A DNA stretch of 64,000 nucleotides from JAAXGX01 sp965221595 (GTDB lineage: Bacteria > Acidobacteriota > Vicinamibacteria > Vicinamibacterales > UBA8438), in contig OZ244900.1 in assembly GCA_965221595.1 (NCBI GenBank), forward strand, positions 3,534,001 through 3,598,000, in the 5' to 3' direction. Below, piece by piece: positions 34,613 through 43,766 of this stretch; within the stretch, counting starts at the first letter, position 1, and each line of letters opens with the position of its first letter. The position numbers and the translations under genes are program-made. The notes below the pieces were generated by a model that saw only the letters and a list, made by a program, of their open reading frames with translations, had not been told where the DNA came from and searched no databases.

Positions 34613-36070
34613 ATGATGACTGTCAGCGTTCGCGCGCTCGTCCTGCTCGTCCTGTTACTCTCGATGGGCTCCGTGCAGCACACCCAGGACAGGACGGACC
34701 CGGTCGTGAGCGCGCCGGTCGCGGGCGGTACCCACGCCGGGCCGTTCGGCTCGGCCGCTGCGAACCTCCCGGCCGGCTACGTGGAAGAGGAGCGCTTCCT
34801 CTCGGGCACGGCGCGCTCATATGCACCAGTCGGCGACTGGCAGCGCGACGGGCGCTGGGAGGCCCGGCCGGCCGACGCGGCTTCGTACGCGGTGCGGCTG
34901 CTCGTCCGGCGGCCGGCCGACCCGCAGGACTTCAATGGCATCGTGGTCGTCGAGTGGCTCAACGTCTCGGCGCTGGCCGAGGGCGACGCCGACTACCAGC
35001 ACATGCGCGAGGAGCTGCTGCGCGGGGGTTACGTCTGGATGGGCGTCGGCGCGCAGTCGGCCGGCGTCAACGCGCCGCGGACCGGGCTCAAGGCGTGGGA
35101 CCCGGTGCGTTACCGCTCCCTGTCGCATCCGGGCGACCCGTTCTCGTTCGACATCTTCTCGCAGGCGATCCGGGCGTTGCGGCGCCCGGGCGACGTCGAT
35201 CCGCTCCCCGGGTTCGAGATCCGCCATGTGCTGGCTACCGGCCGCTCGCAGTCGGCCATGCGGCTCATCACCTACATCAACGCGGTGCACGCACACGCGC
35301 CTCTCGTGGACGGCTACCTGGTCCACAGCCGGGGCGCAGCGCCCGCCGGTCTGCGTGCCGACCGCCTGACGGGCGTCGCCGACCCGCTGCCCGCCGGCGC
35401 CCACATCCGCGCGGACATCGACGTGCCGGTGCTCGACGTGCAGGCCGAAGGCGACATGGTGACGCTGCGCTCGCATCTGGCGCGGCAGGACCCGCACGAC
35501 AACCTCCGCCACTGGGAGATTGCCGGAGCCGCGCACGCCGAGGTGCCGGTGTGGGTGGTCAGCGACGCCACGCCGCCGTCGGACGGCCCGGGCGGCTTCG
35601 CGGCCGGCGGCTGCGCTGCGCCCGTCAACGCGGCGCCGCATCACGCCGTGGTCAAGGCGGCGCTGCACGCCCTCGCCCGCTGGGTGCGCGAAGGGGTCGT
35701 ACCGCCGCAGTCGCCGCGCATCGAGCTGGGCGATCCGACCACTGAGGACCCGGTCCAGCGAGATCGCTTCGGCAATGCCCGCGGCGGGATCCGCCTGCCG
35801 CAGGTCGAGGCGCCCACGGCCACCCTGGACGGGCGGGCGAACGCCGCCGGGGGCGCCGGCGAGGCGGGCGGCGTGCGCAACTTCTGCTTCCTCTTCGGCC
35901 ACACGGTCCCGTTCGACCGCGAGACGCTCGCGTCGCTCTATCCCAGCCACGAGCAGTTCGTCAGCCGTTTCAACGCCGCCGTCGACAGGCTGGAGCAGGC
36001 AGGCTATCTGCTGCCGCCCGAGGCCGAGGCCGCGCGGCGGGCCGCACAGACATCGCCCATCGGCCGCTGA
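34613..36070 (+). CDS. secreted alpha/beta hydrolase (Abhydrolase_10 type)
   Basis: A 485-residue exported protein of the alpha/beta hydrolase domain family often found in actinobacterial and acidobacterial genomes. The probable nucleophile elbow is GRSQSA, and GAAHAEV and HTVPFDRETL are candidate acid/base regions. The oxyanion-region segment is NGIVVVEWLNV. The N-terminal hydrophobic segment (residues 6-20) serves as a signal. The start is the ATG at 34613 or 34616, behind GAGG. The substrate is unknown. It runs 26 bp ahead of the SnoaL-like gene, probably in one transcript. Confidence 0.82.
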   Translation: MMTVSVRALVLLVLLLSMGSVQHTQDRTDPVVSAPVAGGTHAGPFGSAAANLPAGYVEEERFLSGTARSYAPVGDWQRDGRWEARPADAASYAVRLLVRRPADPQDFNGIVVVEWLNVSALAEGDADYQHMREELLRGGYVWMGVGAQSAGVNAPRTGLKAWDPVRYRSLSHPGDPFSFDIFSQAIRALRRPGDVDPLPGFEIRHVLATGRSQSAMRLITYINAVHAHAPLVDGYLVHSRGAAPAGLRADRLTGVADPLPAGAHIRADIDVPVLDVQAEGDMVTLRSHLARQDPHDNLRHWEIAGAAHAEVPVWVVSDATPPSDGPGGFAAGGCAAPVNAAPHHAVVKAALHALARWVREGVVPPQSPRIELGDPTTEDPVQRDRFGNARGGIRLPQVEAPTATLDGRANAAGGAGEAGGVRNFCFLFGHTVPFDRETLASLYPSHEQFVSRFNAAVDRLEQAGYLLPPEAEAARRAAQTSPIGR

Positions 36071-36096
36071 ACAGAATTCGAGAAAGGAAGAACGCC

Positions 36097-36597
36097 ATGC
36101 GCAGAAGTCACGCATTGAGTACCGCCGCTGCCCTCGTCGCCGGGGCGGCCATCGGATGGACCCACGCTCAGGATCGCGCCGGGGCGGCCGAGATGCTCAG
36201 CGGGGCCGATCTGGCCGAGATTCAGCAGCTCTATGCCCGCTACAACCAGGGGCTCGACTTCAAGGACCGGGAGCTGTTCCTGTCCGCCTTCGCCGAGGAC
36301 GCGGTGTATACGACCGGCGCCGGAGAGGTGTACTCCGGCCTGCAAGGCATCACCGAATGGGTGACCCCGCTCATGAGCGGGGGCGGGGGCACTGCCGTCA
36401 CGCACAACAACACGAGCATCCTGATCACGCCGACCGCCGACGGGGCCAGGGGCCGCGCCTACTGGCTGCTGATTAACGTCGCGCAGCGCGAGCCGGCGCC
36501 CGTGTTCTCCGGCTACTATGAAGACACGTTCGTCGAGACGACAGCCGGCTGGCGCATCGCGACCCGCCGTTCGGTGCGGGGCTGGCCGCAGCCCTAA
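36097..36597 (+). CDS. exported SnoaL/NTF2-like protein
   Basis: A 166-residue protein with a signal peptide (to about residue 25) and one SnoaL-like alpha+beta cone fold (EIQQLYARYNQGLDFKDRELFLSAFAEDAVY is the typical first half). These domains act as small-molecule isomerases, hydratases or binding modules. A GAAAGGAAG ribosome site precedes the ATG. The TAA stop is immediately followed by repeat copy C and lies in the terminal CTAA of that element. Confidence 0.8.
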   Translation: MRRSHALSTAAALVAGAAIGWTHAQDRAGAAEMLSGADLAEIQQLYARYNQGLDFKDRELFLSAFAEDAVYTTGAGEVYSGLQGITEWVTPLMSGGGGTAVTHNNTSILITPTADGARGRAYWLLINVAQREPAPVFSGYYEDTFVETTAGWRIATRRSVRGWPQP

Positions 36598-36754
36598 CAG
36601 CCCGAGGCAAGAGTCCCCGCTGCATTCGACGGGCGCCGCATTCCGCCTGACGGCGTTGCTCCTCGGTCGAATAGGCCAATAGGCTCCCGCGTCGCGACTT
36701 GCCAGGCGGGCGACGCGCCCGTCGCGGTGCGACGTGGGGTTTCACCACGGGCTG
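36598..36754. repeat. dispersed inverted-end repeat, copy C
   Basis: 157 bp starting cagcccgaggcaagagtccccgctgcattcgac and ending gtggggtttcaccacgggctg (each quoted part shares the ends of copy B). The centre is also close to B (cggcgttgctcctcggtcga against ctgcgttgcgcctcggtcga). It fills almost exactly the space between two convergent stop codons (36597 and 36760), where a bidirectional terminator would sit. Confidence 0.8.
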
Positions 36755-36759
36755 CCAGG

Positions 36760-38028
36760 CTAGTGTTCAGGGTCTGGAATGGTGTAGTCGGCCGTCCACT
36801 CGTGGGCGCCCCAGTGGATGACGAGCCGGCCCGAGTGCGCCGTCACCGGCACGAGGACAGCGCCGAGCGGTCGGGTCGCCAAGCCGTCCTGCGAGTGCAC
36901 CAAATCGATCTCGGCCGCGTCGAACGCCGGATCGTGCTGCGTCCCCCAGGAATCGGCCTCGTGGTTGAAGACCAGGCGCCAGCCGTCCCCGGCGCGCTTG
37001 AGCCAGAGCCCGTACGAGCCAGCGAAGTCGGGCGCCAGGTTCTCCGTCGGAATCGGCGTGTCCCCGAAGCGCAGCGGAACCTCGTTCCGCAGCCGCATGA
37101 CGGCGGCCCGCGTCAACCGGACGACCTCCCCGTCGCCCAGCGTGGCCAGGGCGGCAAACTCGTCTCCGTCGGCGAGCTGCGCCTGCCACACCAGCACGGC
37201 GACGCGCGATCCGTCCGGCAGCACGACGGCGGTCTCGTTCCGCTCGCTCAACGCCAATGCACGCGCTCCGGCGCTGGTGTCGGAATCGAAGGTGAGCTGC
37301 TCCGTGTCGGTTGGAACCCGCGGTCCGTCGCGCTCTGCTTCCGCGGCCCGGGCGGCCTTGGCGGCCGCGGCGGCCAGCTCGGCAGGCGTCGGCACGGGCA
37401 GCAGGTCGAACGCCGCGGTCCAGCGGTGAGCGTGCCAGCGCAGCACGAGCCGGCCCGCGTCGTCCGAGGTCGGGACGAGCGCGGCCGAGAGGGTCTCCTG
37501 CGGCTCGGCTGCCTCCCGCGTCAGTGGGATGCGGGCCACGATGCCGTCGTCGGACCCGGGCACCTCGCCCGTGCCGCCCGGTGCGGCGGCGGCGCTCTCC
37601 ACCTCAGTGCTCTCCGCCTCGGCACTGTCCGCAGGGACGATCTCGAGCTCCAGCGCCCAACCCTGGTCGGCCCGCGTGAGCCAGACGACCGTCTCCCCCG
37701 CCAGCGGCGGTTGACCCGCCTCCCGGCGCGCGGCCGCGTCGAGGCTGCCGATGCTGAGGAACGGGTTGACCGTCAGCTCGCCGAGACGAATCCGCGACTC
37801 GGGCACCCACTCGGCCCCTGCCAGCAGCGGGCGGGGCACGCTGGCCCGGAGGGTCGCATCGAAGGCGAACGACAGCGGCCGGTTGTCGAGTGCGAGCTCC
37901 GTACGAACGGCACCTGCCGCGGCGGCTGCCTGGGCTCCCGCAGCGGGCGGGAGCAGCAGGCAGCCGAACCAGAGCCCGAGTGCGAGCAGCGGCAGGCCGC
38001 GCCGTAGTGAACGCGATCGGGACGGCAT
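36760..38028 (-). CDS. exported protein with two DUF2911-like halves
   Basis: A 422-residue exported protein with a signal peptide to about residue 32. Its C-terminal half (YGLWLKRAGDGWRLVFNHEADSWG, then GRLVIHWGAHEWTADY) resembles the DUF2911 beta-sandwich. A matching segment mid-protein (GRLVLRWHAHRWTAAFDL) and ETVVWLTRADQGWALELE show that the sequence is an internal duplication. The linker is alanine and glutamate rich. It lies 24 bp downstream of the cytochrome-monooxygenase gene on the same strand, so they are probably co-transcribed. Function unknown. Confidence 0.72.
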   Translation of the reverse strand: MPSRSRSLRRGLPLLALGLWFGCLLLPPAAGAQAAAAAGAVRTELALDNRPLSFAFDATLRASVPRPLLAGAEWVPESRIRLGELTVNPFLSIGSLDAAARREAGQPPLAGETVVWLTRADQGWALELEIVPADSAEAESTEVESAAAAPGGTGEVPGSDDGIVARIPLTREAAEPQETLSAALVPTSDDAGRLVLRWHAHRWTAAFDLLPVPTPAELAAAAAKAARAAEAERDGPRVPTDTEQLTFDSDTSAGARALALSERNETAVVLPDGSRVAVLVWQAQLADGDEFAALATLGDGEVVRLTRAAVMRLRNEVPLRFGDTPIPTENLAPDFAGSYGLWLKRAGDGWRLVFNHEADSWGTQHDPAFDAAEIDLVHSQDGLATRPLGAVLVPVTAHSGRLVIHWGAHEWTADYTIPDPEH

Positions 38029-38052
38029 CAGTCGACCCCGCCGACCAGTCGA

Positions 38053-39357
38053 CTAGTCCTGCTGGTTCGTCGTGGCCGCGGCGCCGCCGAGCTTCGCGTA
38101 GCTGATGAAGCCGAGCGCCATCTCGTCGTTCGTGCGCTGGCCGAAGCCGACGGGACGATTGGCGTCGAAACCACGCCGCGCGCCCCGCTCCGCCGTGCTG
38201 TCGTACCAGAAGTCCGCCTCGATGCGGGTACCCTTCGGGAGCAGCTTCGGCTCGCGGTACTTGTAGGTGACCTGCCAGCTCTGGTCGTAGTGCGGCACGT
38301 CGAGCAGCAGCTCCTCCGTGCCGTCGGGGTAGAAGGCGATGTAGCGCGCGGCCTTCGCCCGCAGGTGCGCATGCGGCCAGTAGTTGAGCACGAGGATGTC
38401 CTCGTCGAGCGTCCGCGCCATGCCGATGCGGTAGTTCGAATGGTTCGGCGGAATCTCGAAGCCGCGATTCCCGATGGTGTCGGTGATCACCTGGTGCGCC
38501 ACCGGACGATCCTCGACGAAGAAGCCGACCTCGGCCTGGCTCTCGAACGACGTGCCGGGACCGGGTTCCTTGTTGAAGTGCATGTTGAAGTTGACGACTG
38601 AGCCCTTCTCGACCAGCAGGCCGTAGCCGTCGGGCAGCAACCCCGACTCGCCGCCCTCGGCCACGCAGCTCAGCAGGCCGCCCAGGGGAACCGCGGACTT
38701 GCCGGCGCCGGTCAACACCTGGCCGTCTTCGGGCCGCACGAAGGCGCACATGTGGTGGACGCCCGAGCCTTCGGCCCCGGTCCGCAACTCCCAACCGCGC
38801 ACCCAGGTGTCCTCTGCCAGCACGTCTTCCGGAATTCGGACGTCGAACGAAATGTTGATGTCGTACGCATCATCCGGCACGACGAACGGCTCTTCCATCC
38901 TCACGACGAAATCGGGGATGCCGTGCGACCAGCCCTCGTACCGGTTCTCGGCGAAGACGAGCGGCGCCGGGGCAGCGGCTCGATCGCCCGCAGGAGCGCC
39001 GGCCTCGACCCAGGCCAGAATGGTCCCGATCTCGGCATCGGTCAGGCCGCGTTCGTTCTCGAAGACGCCCCGCGGCTCCGACGCGAACCAGGGCGGCATC
39101 TCGCGCGACTCCACCTTGCGGGCGATGGCACGCGCCCAGGGGCGGGTCTCCGCGTAGCTCATGAACGACATGGGCGCCACGAGGCCGCTCAGGTTGTGCC
39201 CGGAAGGCCGGTGGCAGGTCTGGCAGTTCTCCTGCATGATGGGCGCGACGTCCTGGTAGTACGTCACCGCCGCTTCGCCGGCGGCGGATGCGGGCGCGGC
39301 CATGCCGACCATGACGCCGACCACCGCCGTCACCATCGCTCCAGAAAACTTCTTCAT
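38053..39357 (-). CDS. cytochrome c fused to a copper monooxygenase-like domain
   Basis: A 434-residue exported protein. After the signal peptide there is a class I cytochrome c domain with CQTCH (Cys45, Cys48, His49) and a distal-methionine region. The second half resembles the PHM/type II copper ascorbate-dependent monooxygenases: GVHHMC (two histidines), NMHFN, PHAHLRA (HxH) and TNDEMALGF, matching the CuH and CuM ligand sets including the methionine. This arrangement would let electrons enter through haem rather than ascorbate. The substrate is unknown. It is a good candidate for an extracytoplasmic hydroxylase. Confidence 0.85.
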   Translation of the reverse strand: MKKFSGAMVTAVVGVMVGMAAPASAAGEAAVTYYQDVAPIMQENCQTCHRPSGHNLSGLVAPMSFMSYAETRPWARAIARKVESREMPPWFASEPRGVFENERGLTDAEIGTILAWVEAGAPAGDRAAAPAPLVFAENRYEGWSHGIPDFVVRMEEPFVVPDDAYDINISFDVRIPEDVLAEDTWVRGWELRTGAEGSGVHHMCAFVRPEDGQVLTGAGKSAVPLGGLLSCVAEGGESGLLPDGYGLLVEKGSVVNFNMHFNKEPGPGTSFESQAEVGFFVEDRPVAHQVITDTIGNRGFEIPPNHSNYRIGMARTLDEDILVLNYWPHAHLRAKAARYIAFYPDGTEELLLDVPHYDQSWQVTYKYREPKLLPKGTRIEADFWYDSTAERGARRGFDANRPVGFGQRTNDEMALGFISYAKLGGAAATTNQQD

Positions 39358-39593
39358 CCTGCAGCCTCCCTGGGCCTGCTCTTTTCCGAATGGTCAAGAC
39401 AGGCCCGAACCGTGCCTGCGAGCGTACAACATCCCGTACCGCAGGCCAACTCCGCGGCCGGCGGAGACGCGCCCGCACCTGGGCGGTAGAATGACCGTCG
39501 CGCGCCCGCGTTCCGGCAATCGCGCCCGGTACCTGCGGCCGGCAGGCTGCGAGCTCGTGGCATGTTCTCGATCCGGCAAGGAAGGCTGAAGCG

Positions 39594-40880
39594 ATGGCAG
39601 AATCCAACGCAAGAATCGACCGGCGGACGCTCCTGAGGCTGCTGGGCGCTGCGGGGGCCGCGGCAACCGCGAGCCCGACGACGGCCCTGCTCGGGGGCCG
39701 AGCCGCCTTCGCGGCCCAGGAAGCGGTTCCGGAGGAGATCGAGCGCTACCGGGTAAGCGTGAGCGACGTCGAGCTGGACGATCTGCAGCGCCGGCTCGAC
39801 AACGTCCGCTGGCCCCCGGCGTCGCCGGGCGCGCCGTGGTCCTACGGCACCGACCGGGCCTACCTGGAGGAGCTGATCGAGTACTGGCGCGACCACTACG
39901 ACTGGCGCGCGCACGAGGCGGCCCTCAATTCCTTCAACCACTACACGACGACCATCGACGGTCAGCGCATCCACTTCATCCAGGAGCGCGGCCGGGGGCC
40001 GGCGCCTCTGCCGCTCATCATGACACACGGCTGGCCGGGCACAGTCTGGGAGATGCTGCCGGCGGTGCGCCGGCTCGCCAATCCGGCGATCTTCGGCGGC
40101 GAGGCAGGGGATGCGTTCAACGTGGTGGTGCCGTCCATCCCCGGCTTCGGCTTCTCCGGCGAGCCTCGCGAGGGGACCGATGTGGTACGGACGGCCGAGC
40201 TCTGGGTGCAGTTGATGGACCGACTCGGCTACGAGCGCTTCGGGGCGTACGGCAGCGATTGGGGGGCCGGGGTCACCCGGGTTCTGGGAGCGCGGTATCC
40301 GGACCTTCTCGTCGGTGTCCATACGCCCGGATCCCCGCCGCGCGCGCAGCGTGATCCCCGGACGGACGCCGAGCGCGAGTTCCTGGAGAGCGCTGCGCTC
40401 TGGTCCGCCGAGGAGACCGGCTACCAGCGCATCCAGGGGACCAAGCCGCAGACGCTCGCCTTCGGCCTGACCGACTCCCCGGTAGGCGTGGCCGCCTGGA
40501 TCACCGAGAAGCTCCGGTCCTGGAGCGACTGCGACGGGGACGTCGAGAACCGCTTCAGCAAGGACCAGATCCTCACCCTGGTGTCGATCTACTGGCACAC
40601 GCGGACCATCGGCACGAGCGTCCGCTACTACCACGCCAACGGACTCGGCAACTCGCGGCCGCGGCCGGCGACCGGGCCGGTGCGGGTCCCGCAGGGGTTT
40701 GCGGCGTTCCCCGGCATGCCGACCCGCGTCCGCATGCCGCGCTCGTATGTCGACGAGCTACCGGAGAACGTAACGCACTGGACGGAGTACGACAGCGGCG
40801 GGCACTTCCCGGCTATCGAGGAACCCGACCTGCTCGTCGACGACCTGCGGGACTTCTTCCGCCCGCTGCGCGCCGCGTAG
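39594..40880 (+). CDS. Tat-exported epoxide hydrolase
   Basis: A 428-residue enzyme that opens epoxides to diols. A twin-arginine signal (DRRTLLRLLGAAGAAAT) is followed by the epoxide-hydrolase N-terminal domain (about residues 45-155) and an alpha/beta hydrolase core. HGWPG supplies the oxyanion hole, the nucleophile is Asp in GSDWGAG, and the base is His in GGHFPAIEEP. It resembles the microsomal/juvenile-hormone type. It is followed after 67 bp by a dienelactone hydrolase gene that has its own promoter-like sequence. Confidence 0.9.
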   Translation: MAESNARIDRRTLLRLLGAAGAAATASPTTALLGGRAAFAAQEAVPEEIERYRVSVSDVELDDLQRRLDNVRWPPASPGAPWSYGTDRAYLEELIEYWRDHYDWRAHEAALNSFNHYTTTIDGQRIHFIQERGRGPAPLPLIMTHGWPGTVWEMLPAVRRLANPAIFGGEAGDAFNVVVPSIPGFGFSGEPREGTDVVRTAELWVQLMDRLGYERFGAYGSDWGAGVTRVLGARYPDLLVGVHTPGSPPRAQRDPRTDAEREFLESAALWSAEETGYQRIQGTKPQTLAFGLTDSPVGVAAWITEKLRSWSDCDGDVENRFSKDQILTLVSIYWHTRTIGTSVRYYHANGLGNSRPRPATGPVRVPQGFAAFPGMPTRVRMPRSYVDELPENVTHWTEYDSGGHFPAIEEPDLLVDDLRDFFRPLRAA

Positions 40881-40894
40881 TAGCGGACACGGGC

Positions 40895-40903
40895 TGCTAT
40901 AGT
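40895..40903 (+). promoter_or_regulatory. extended -10 promoter of the dienelactone hydrolase gene
   Basis: TGCTATAGT, an extended -10 (TGn plus TATAGT), about 45 bp before the ATG at 40948, which has a GAGGGAG ribosome site. The bases just upstream (cacgggctg, 40888-40896) equal the end of the dispersed repeat, possibly by chance. Confidence 0.45.
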
Positions 40904-40947
40904 CGGTCGGACGGAGAACGCAGGCCCCGCAACGAGGGAGCGGACCA

Positions 40948-41862
40948 ATGGCAGAAGCACAGCAGCCGGAACCGCAGCAGCACAACCAGCCGATCGACGC
41001 GCGCGTGTTCGATCTCTACGACGAATACTGCCACGGCCATATCGACCGGCGGGAGTTCCTGAGCCGCGCCGCGGCCCTGACCGTCGGCGGCGTCTCCGCC
41101 CTCTGGATGGCACAGGCGCTCATGCCGCGCTACGCCGAGGCGCAGACGATCTCGTTCACCGACCCCCGCATCAAGGCGAACTACGTCGAGTACGAGTCGC
41201 CCGGCGGCACGTCGGGGACCATGCGCGGCTACCTCGTGCGGCCGGCCGGTGACGGGCCGTTCCCGGCGGTAGTCGTCATCCACGAAAACCGCGGCCTGAA
41301 CCCGCACATCGAGGACGTCGCACGGCGCGCCGGCGCCGCCGGCTTCCTCGCCCTGGCACCGGACGGGCTGTCGCCGGTGGGCGGCTACCCCGGCAACGAC
41401 GACGACGGGCGCACGCTGCAGCGGAATCTCGAGCCGGCGCGCCTCGATCGGGACATGATCAACAGCGCGCGCTACCTGAAGGCCCACGACCTCTCGAACG
41501 GCCAGCTCGGCGCCACCGGCTTCTGCTGGGGCGGCGGCATGACCAACCGCCTCGCGGTAGAGCTGGGGTCCGACCTGCAGGCCGGCGTGCCCTTCTACGG
41601 CGCCTCGGCCGCGAGCGGGGACGTCGGCCGCATCGAGGCCGCCCTCCTCATCATCTACGCGAGCCACGACCCCCGCATCAACGCCATGTGGCCCGACTAC
41701 GAGGCTGCGCTCGAGCGGCACGGGGTCGACTACGAAATGGAGATGTACGAGGGGACGCTGCACGGCTTCCACAACAACTCGACGCCGCGCTACAACGAGG
41801 CGGCCGCGGCGGCGGCGTGGAATCGCACCGTCGGCTTCTTCCGGCGGCACCTCGGCGTGTAG
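40948..41862 (+). CDS. dienelactone hydrolase family protein, exported
   Basis: A 304-residue alpha/beta hydrolase. The Cys nucleophile is in GFCWGG, the glutamate in IHENRG, the aspartate in ASHDPRIN and the histidine in LHGFHN, the full DLH triad. The N-terminus carries a Tat-like motif (DRREFLSRAAALTV). Classical DLH opens dienelactones in aromatic degradation, but many homologues act on other esters. A methyltransferase gene follows after 28 bp. Confidence 0.88.
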   Translation: MAEAQQPEPQQHNQPIDARVFDLYDEYCHGHIDRREFLSRAAALTVGGVSALWMAQALMPRYAEAQTISFTDPRIKANYVEYESPGGTSGTMRGYLVRPAGDGPFPAVVVIHENRGLNPHIEDVARRAGAAGFLALAPDGLSPVGGYPGNDDDGRTLQRNLEPARLDRDMINSARYLKAHDLSNGQLGATGFCWGGGMTNRLAVELGSDLQAGVPFYGASAASGDVGRIEAALLIIYASHDPRINAMWPDYEAALERHGVDYEMEMYEGTLHGFHNNSTPRYNEAAAAAAWNRTVGFFRRHLGV

Positions 41863-41890
41863 CGGCCGGCGCGGACACGCGAGTCGCGCC

Positions 41891-42670
41891 ATGCCCCTGG
41901 CCAGGGAAGATCTCGCCCGTCGCCTGACCCTGCCGCAATTCCCCCGCGCGTCGACCTACGACCCCGCCTGGGTCCTCGAGAACGCGATGGGGCCGAACGT
42001 CCTGTGGCTGACCGAATTTCTGGCCGACGCCATGCATCTCGAGCCCGGCATGCGCGTGCTCGACATGGGCTGCGGCAGGGCCATGAGCTCGATTTTCCTC
42101 GCGCGGGAATACGGCGTTCAGGTCTGGGCCACCGATCTGTGGATTCCCGCCGGCGAGAACTGGCAGCGCATCCGCAAGGCCGGTCTGGAGGACCGGGTCT
42201 TCCCCATCCACGCCGAGGCCCACGCCCTGCCCTACGCCGACGATTTCTTCGACGCGCTGGTCAGCATGGACGCGTACCACTACTTCGGCACCGACGACCT
42301 CTACATCGGCAGCTACGCGCGCCTGGTCCGGCCCAAGGGCCTGATCGGCATCGTCGTGCCGGGCGTCAGCGAGGAGCTGACGGGCGGCGTGCCTGCGGAG
42401 TTGGCGGCGTGCTGGCCCTGGGAATTCTGCTCGCTGCACGGACCCGGGTGGTGGCGCGCGCACTGGGCGAAGACGGGCCAGGTGGAGGTCGTGCTGGCGG
42501 ACTCGCTGCCGGACGGCTGGCGCCACTGGCTGCACTGGGAGGAGCTGCGCATCGAGCACGGGGCCGACGGCGGCTACGGCAGCGACGCGCAGGTGCTGCG
42601 CCTCGACGGAGGCAAACGCCTGGGCTTCACGCGCGTGGTTGCGCGGCGCACGGACAGCGCCGCCGACTGA
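41891..42670 (+). CDS. SAM-dependent methyltransferase
   Basis: A 259-residue cytoplasmic class I methyltransferase. Motif I is VLDMGCGRAMSSIFLA (about residues 54-69), the acidic end of strand 2 is ATDLW, and a motif around DALVSMDAYHYFG follows. It is of the Methyltransf_11 type. No signal peptide. Substrate not predictable. It lies in the same direction as the dienelactone hydrolase gene and is convergent with the DUF6644 gene. Confidence 0.85.
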   Translation: MPLAREDLARRLTLPQFPRASTYDPAWVLENAMGPNVLWLTEFLADAMHLEPGMRVLDMGCGRAMSSIFLAREYGVQVWATDLWIPAGENWQRIRKAGLEDRVFPIHAEAHALPYADDFFDALVSMDAYHYFGTDDLYIGSYARLVRPKGLIGIVVPGVSEELTGGVPAELAACWPWEFCSLHGPGWWRAHWAKTGQVEVVLADSLPDGWRHWLHWEELRIEHGADGGYGSDAQVLRLDGGKRLGFTRVVARRTDSAAD

Positions 42671-42731
42671 TCCCGGCGCAGCGCGCACACTGCACGCCTC
42701 TCGGGAGCGGCGCGTCCTCCCCGCTCGGATC

Positions 42732-43763
42732 TCAGATGAGGTGGCCGATCCAGCGGCCCGCCATGACGATGCCGGCCCATAGCGCCAGCGACGCGCCTCC
42801 GGCGAAGCGCGCGGCCTCCGGCGTCTCGTGCGCGGTATCCCAGCCCGCGACCCCCTTGAACGTCCGGAACTGGAAGTAGGCCATGTTGGCGAAGGCCAGC
42901 GGCAGCAGCAGTAACTTGATCTGGAAGGCGGTGTTGTCGAGGTACGCGGGCGCGCGCGTCACGAACATCCCGAGGCCGGTGACCGTCGCCACGACGAAGG
43001 CGGCCCAGGTCCAGGGGACCAGCGTGCGGATCACCTGGCTCACCGGGTAGCGCATCGCCGTCAAGCCGAGCAGCCGTAGATCCACCGTCATGATCGAGCC
43101 GACCACCAGGCCGATGGCTATCACGTGGATCGATTCCAGCAGCGGGAACCACCACGTGAACCCGATGTGCTGCGAGATGGGGTGGTCCTGCACCCACATC
43201 CAGAACGTCGGGTAGGCCTCCAGGGCCGCCCAGTCGAACGGCAGCGTGAAGGGGTCGGTGATGTACTCGGAGTAGGCGATCCAGCGCCCGCCGAGCATGA
43301 CGCCGACCCAGGCCAGCAGCGACGCCGCCGAGATGGTCCGCGCCGCGAACAGCCGGTCGTCGGACGCCTCCCAGTAGCCGTGCTCCGTGCGGTCTCTCCA
43401 GTACAGGCCGAACGCGAGCGCCACACCCAGCAGCAACATCGAGAACTTGAACGTCGCCACCGGGTTGTAGAAGTAGCGGTCCGGCCGCGCCAGGACGAAA
43501 AGCAGACCCGTGACGAAATTGACCGCCAGGGCGTACCACGTCCACGGCAGCAGCCGCCGGATCATCTCGCTGACGTTCTGGTTCGGCACCGCGAGCCCCA
43601 GGAACCGCAGGTTGATCATGCCGGCCGAGCCGACCACCGCGCCGATCCCCAGGATGTGGAGCGACTGCGCGAGCGGCGGCAGGCCCGGCACGTTGCCCAG
43701 CAGGTACCGTGCCCACTCGCGGGTGGGACTGTCGATGAGCGCCTGCGCCAGAAAGTCGCGCAT
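42732..43763 (-). CDS. duplicated DUF6644-type membrane protein
   Basis: A 343-residue membrane protein with about eight to nine transmembrane helices. Its two halves are clearly homologous: LAQSLHILGIGAVVGS against LLESIHVIAIGLVVGS, INLRFLGL against VDLRLLGL, and RRLLPWTWYA against RTLVPWTWAA. Histidines in each half (SLH, SIH) and the four-helix layout suggest a haem or quinone-binding membrane subunit, but this is inference. It starts 3 bp after the carboxylesterase stop, so the pair forms an operon. Confidence 0.75.
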   Translation of the reverse strand: MRDFLAQALIDSPTREWARYLLGNVPGLPPLAQSLHILGIGAVVGSAGMINLRFLGLAVPNQNVSEMIRRLLPWTWYALAVNFVTGLLFVLARPDRYFYNPVATFKFSMLLLGVALAFGLYWRDRTEHGYWEASDDRLFAARTISAASLLAWVGVMLGGRWIAYSEYITDPFTLPFDWAALEAYPTFWMWVQDHPISQHIGFTWWFPLLESIHVIAIGLVVGSIMTVDLRLLGLTAMRYPVSQVIRTLVPWTWAAFVVATVTGLGMFVTRAPAYLDNTAFQIKLLLLPLAFANMAYFQFRTFKGVAGWDTAHETPEAARFAGGASLALWAGIVMAGRWIGHLI

Positions 43764-43766
43764 GCG

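Noticed and set aside
40888..40896. cacgggctg, identical to the end of the dispersed repeat
   Set aside because: Nine bases with no further similarity on either side; too short to call a copy.
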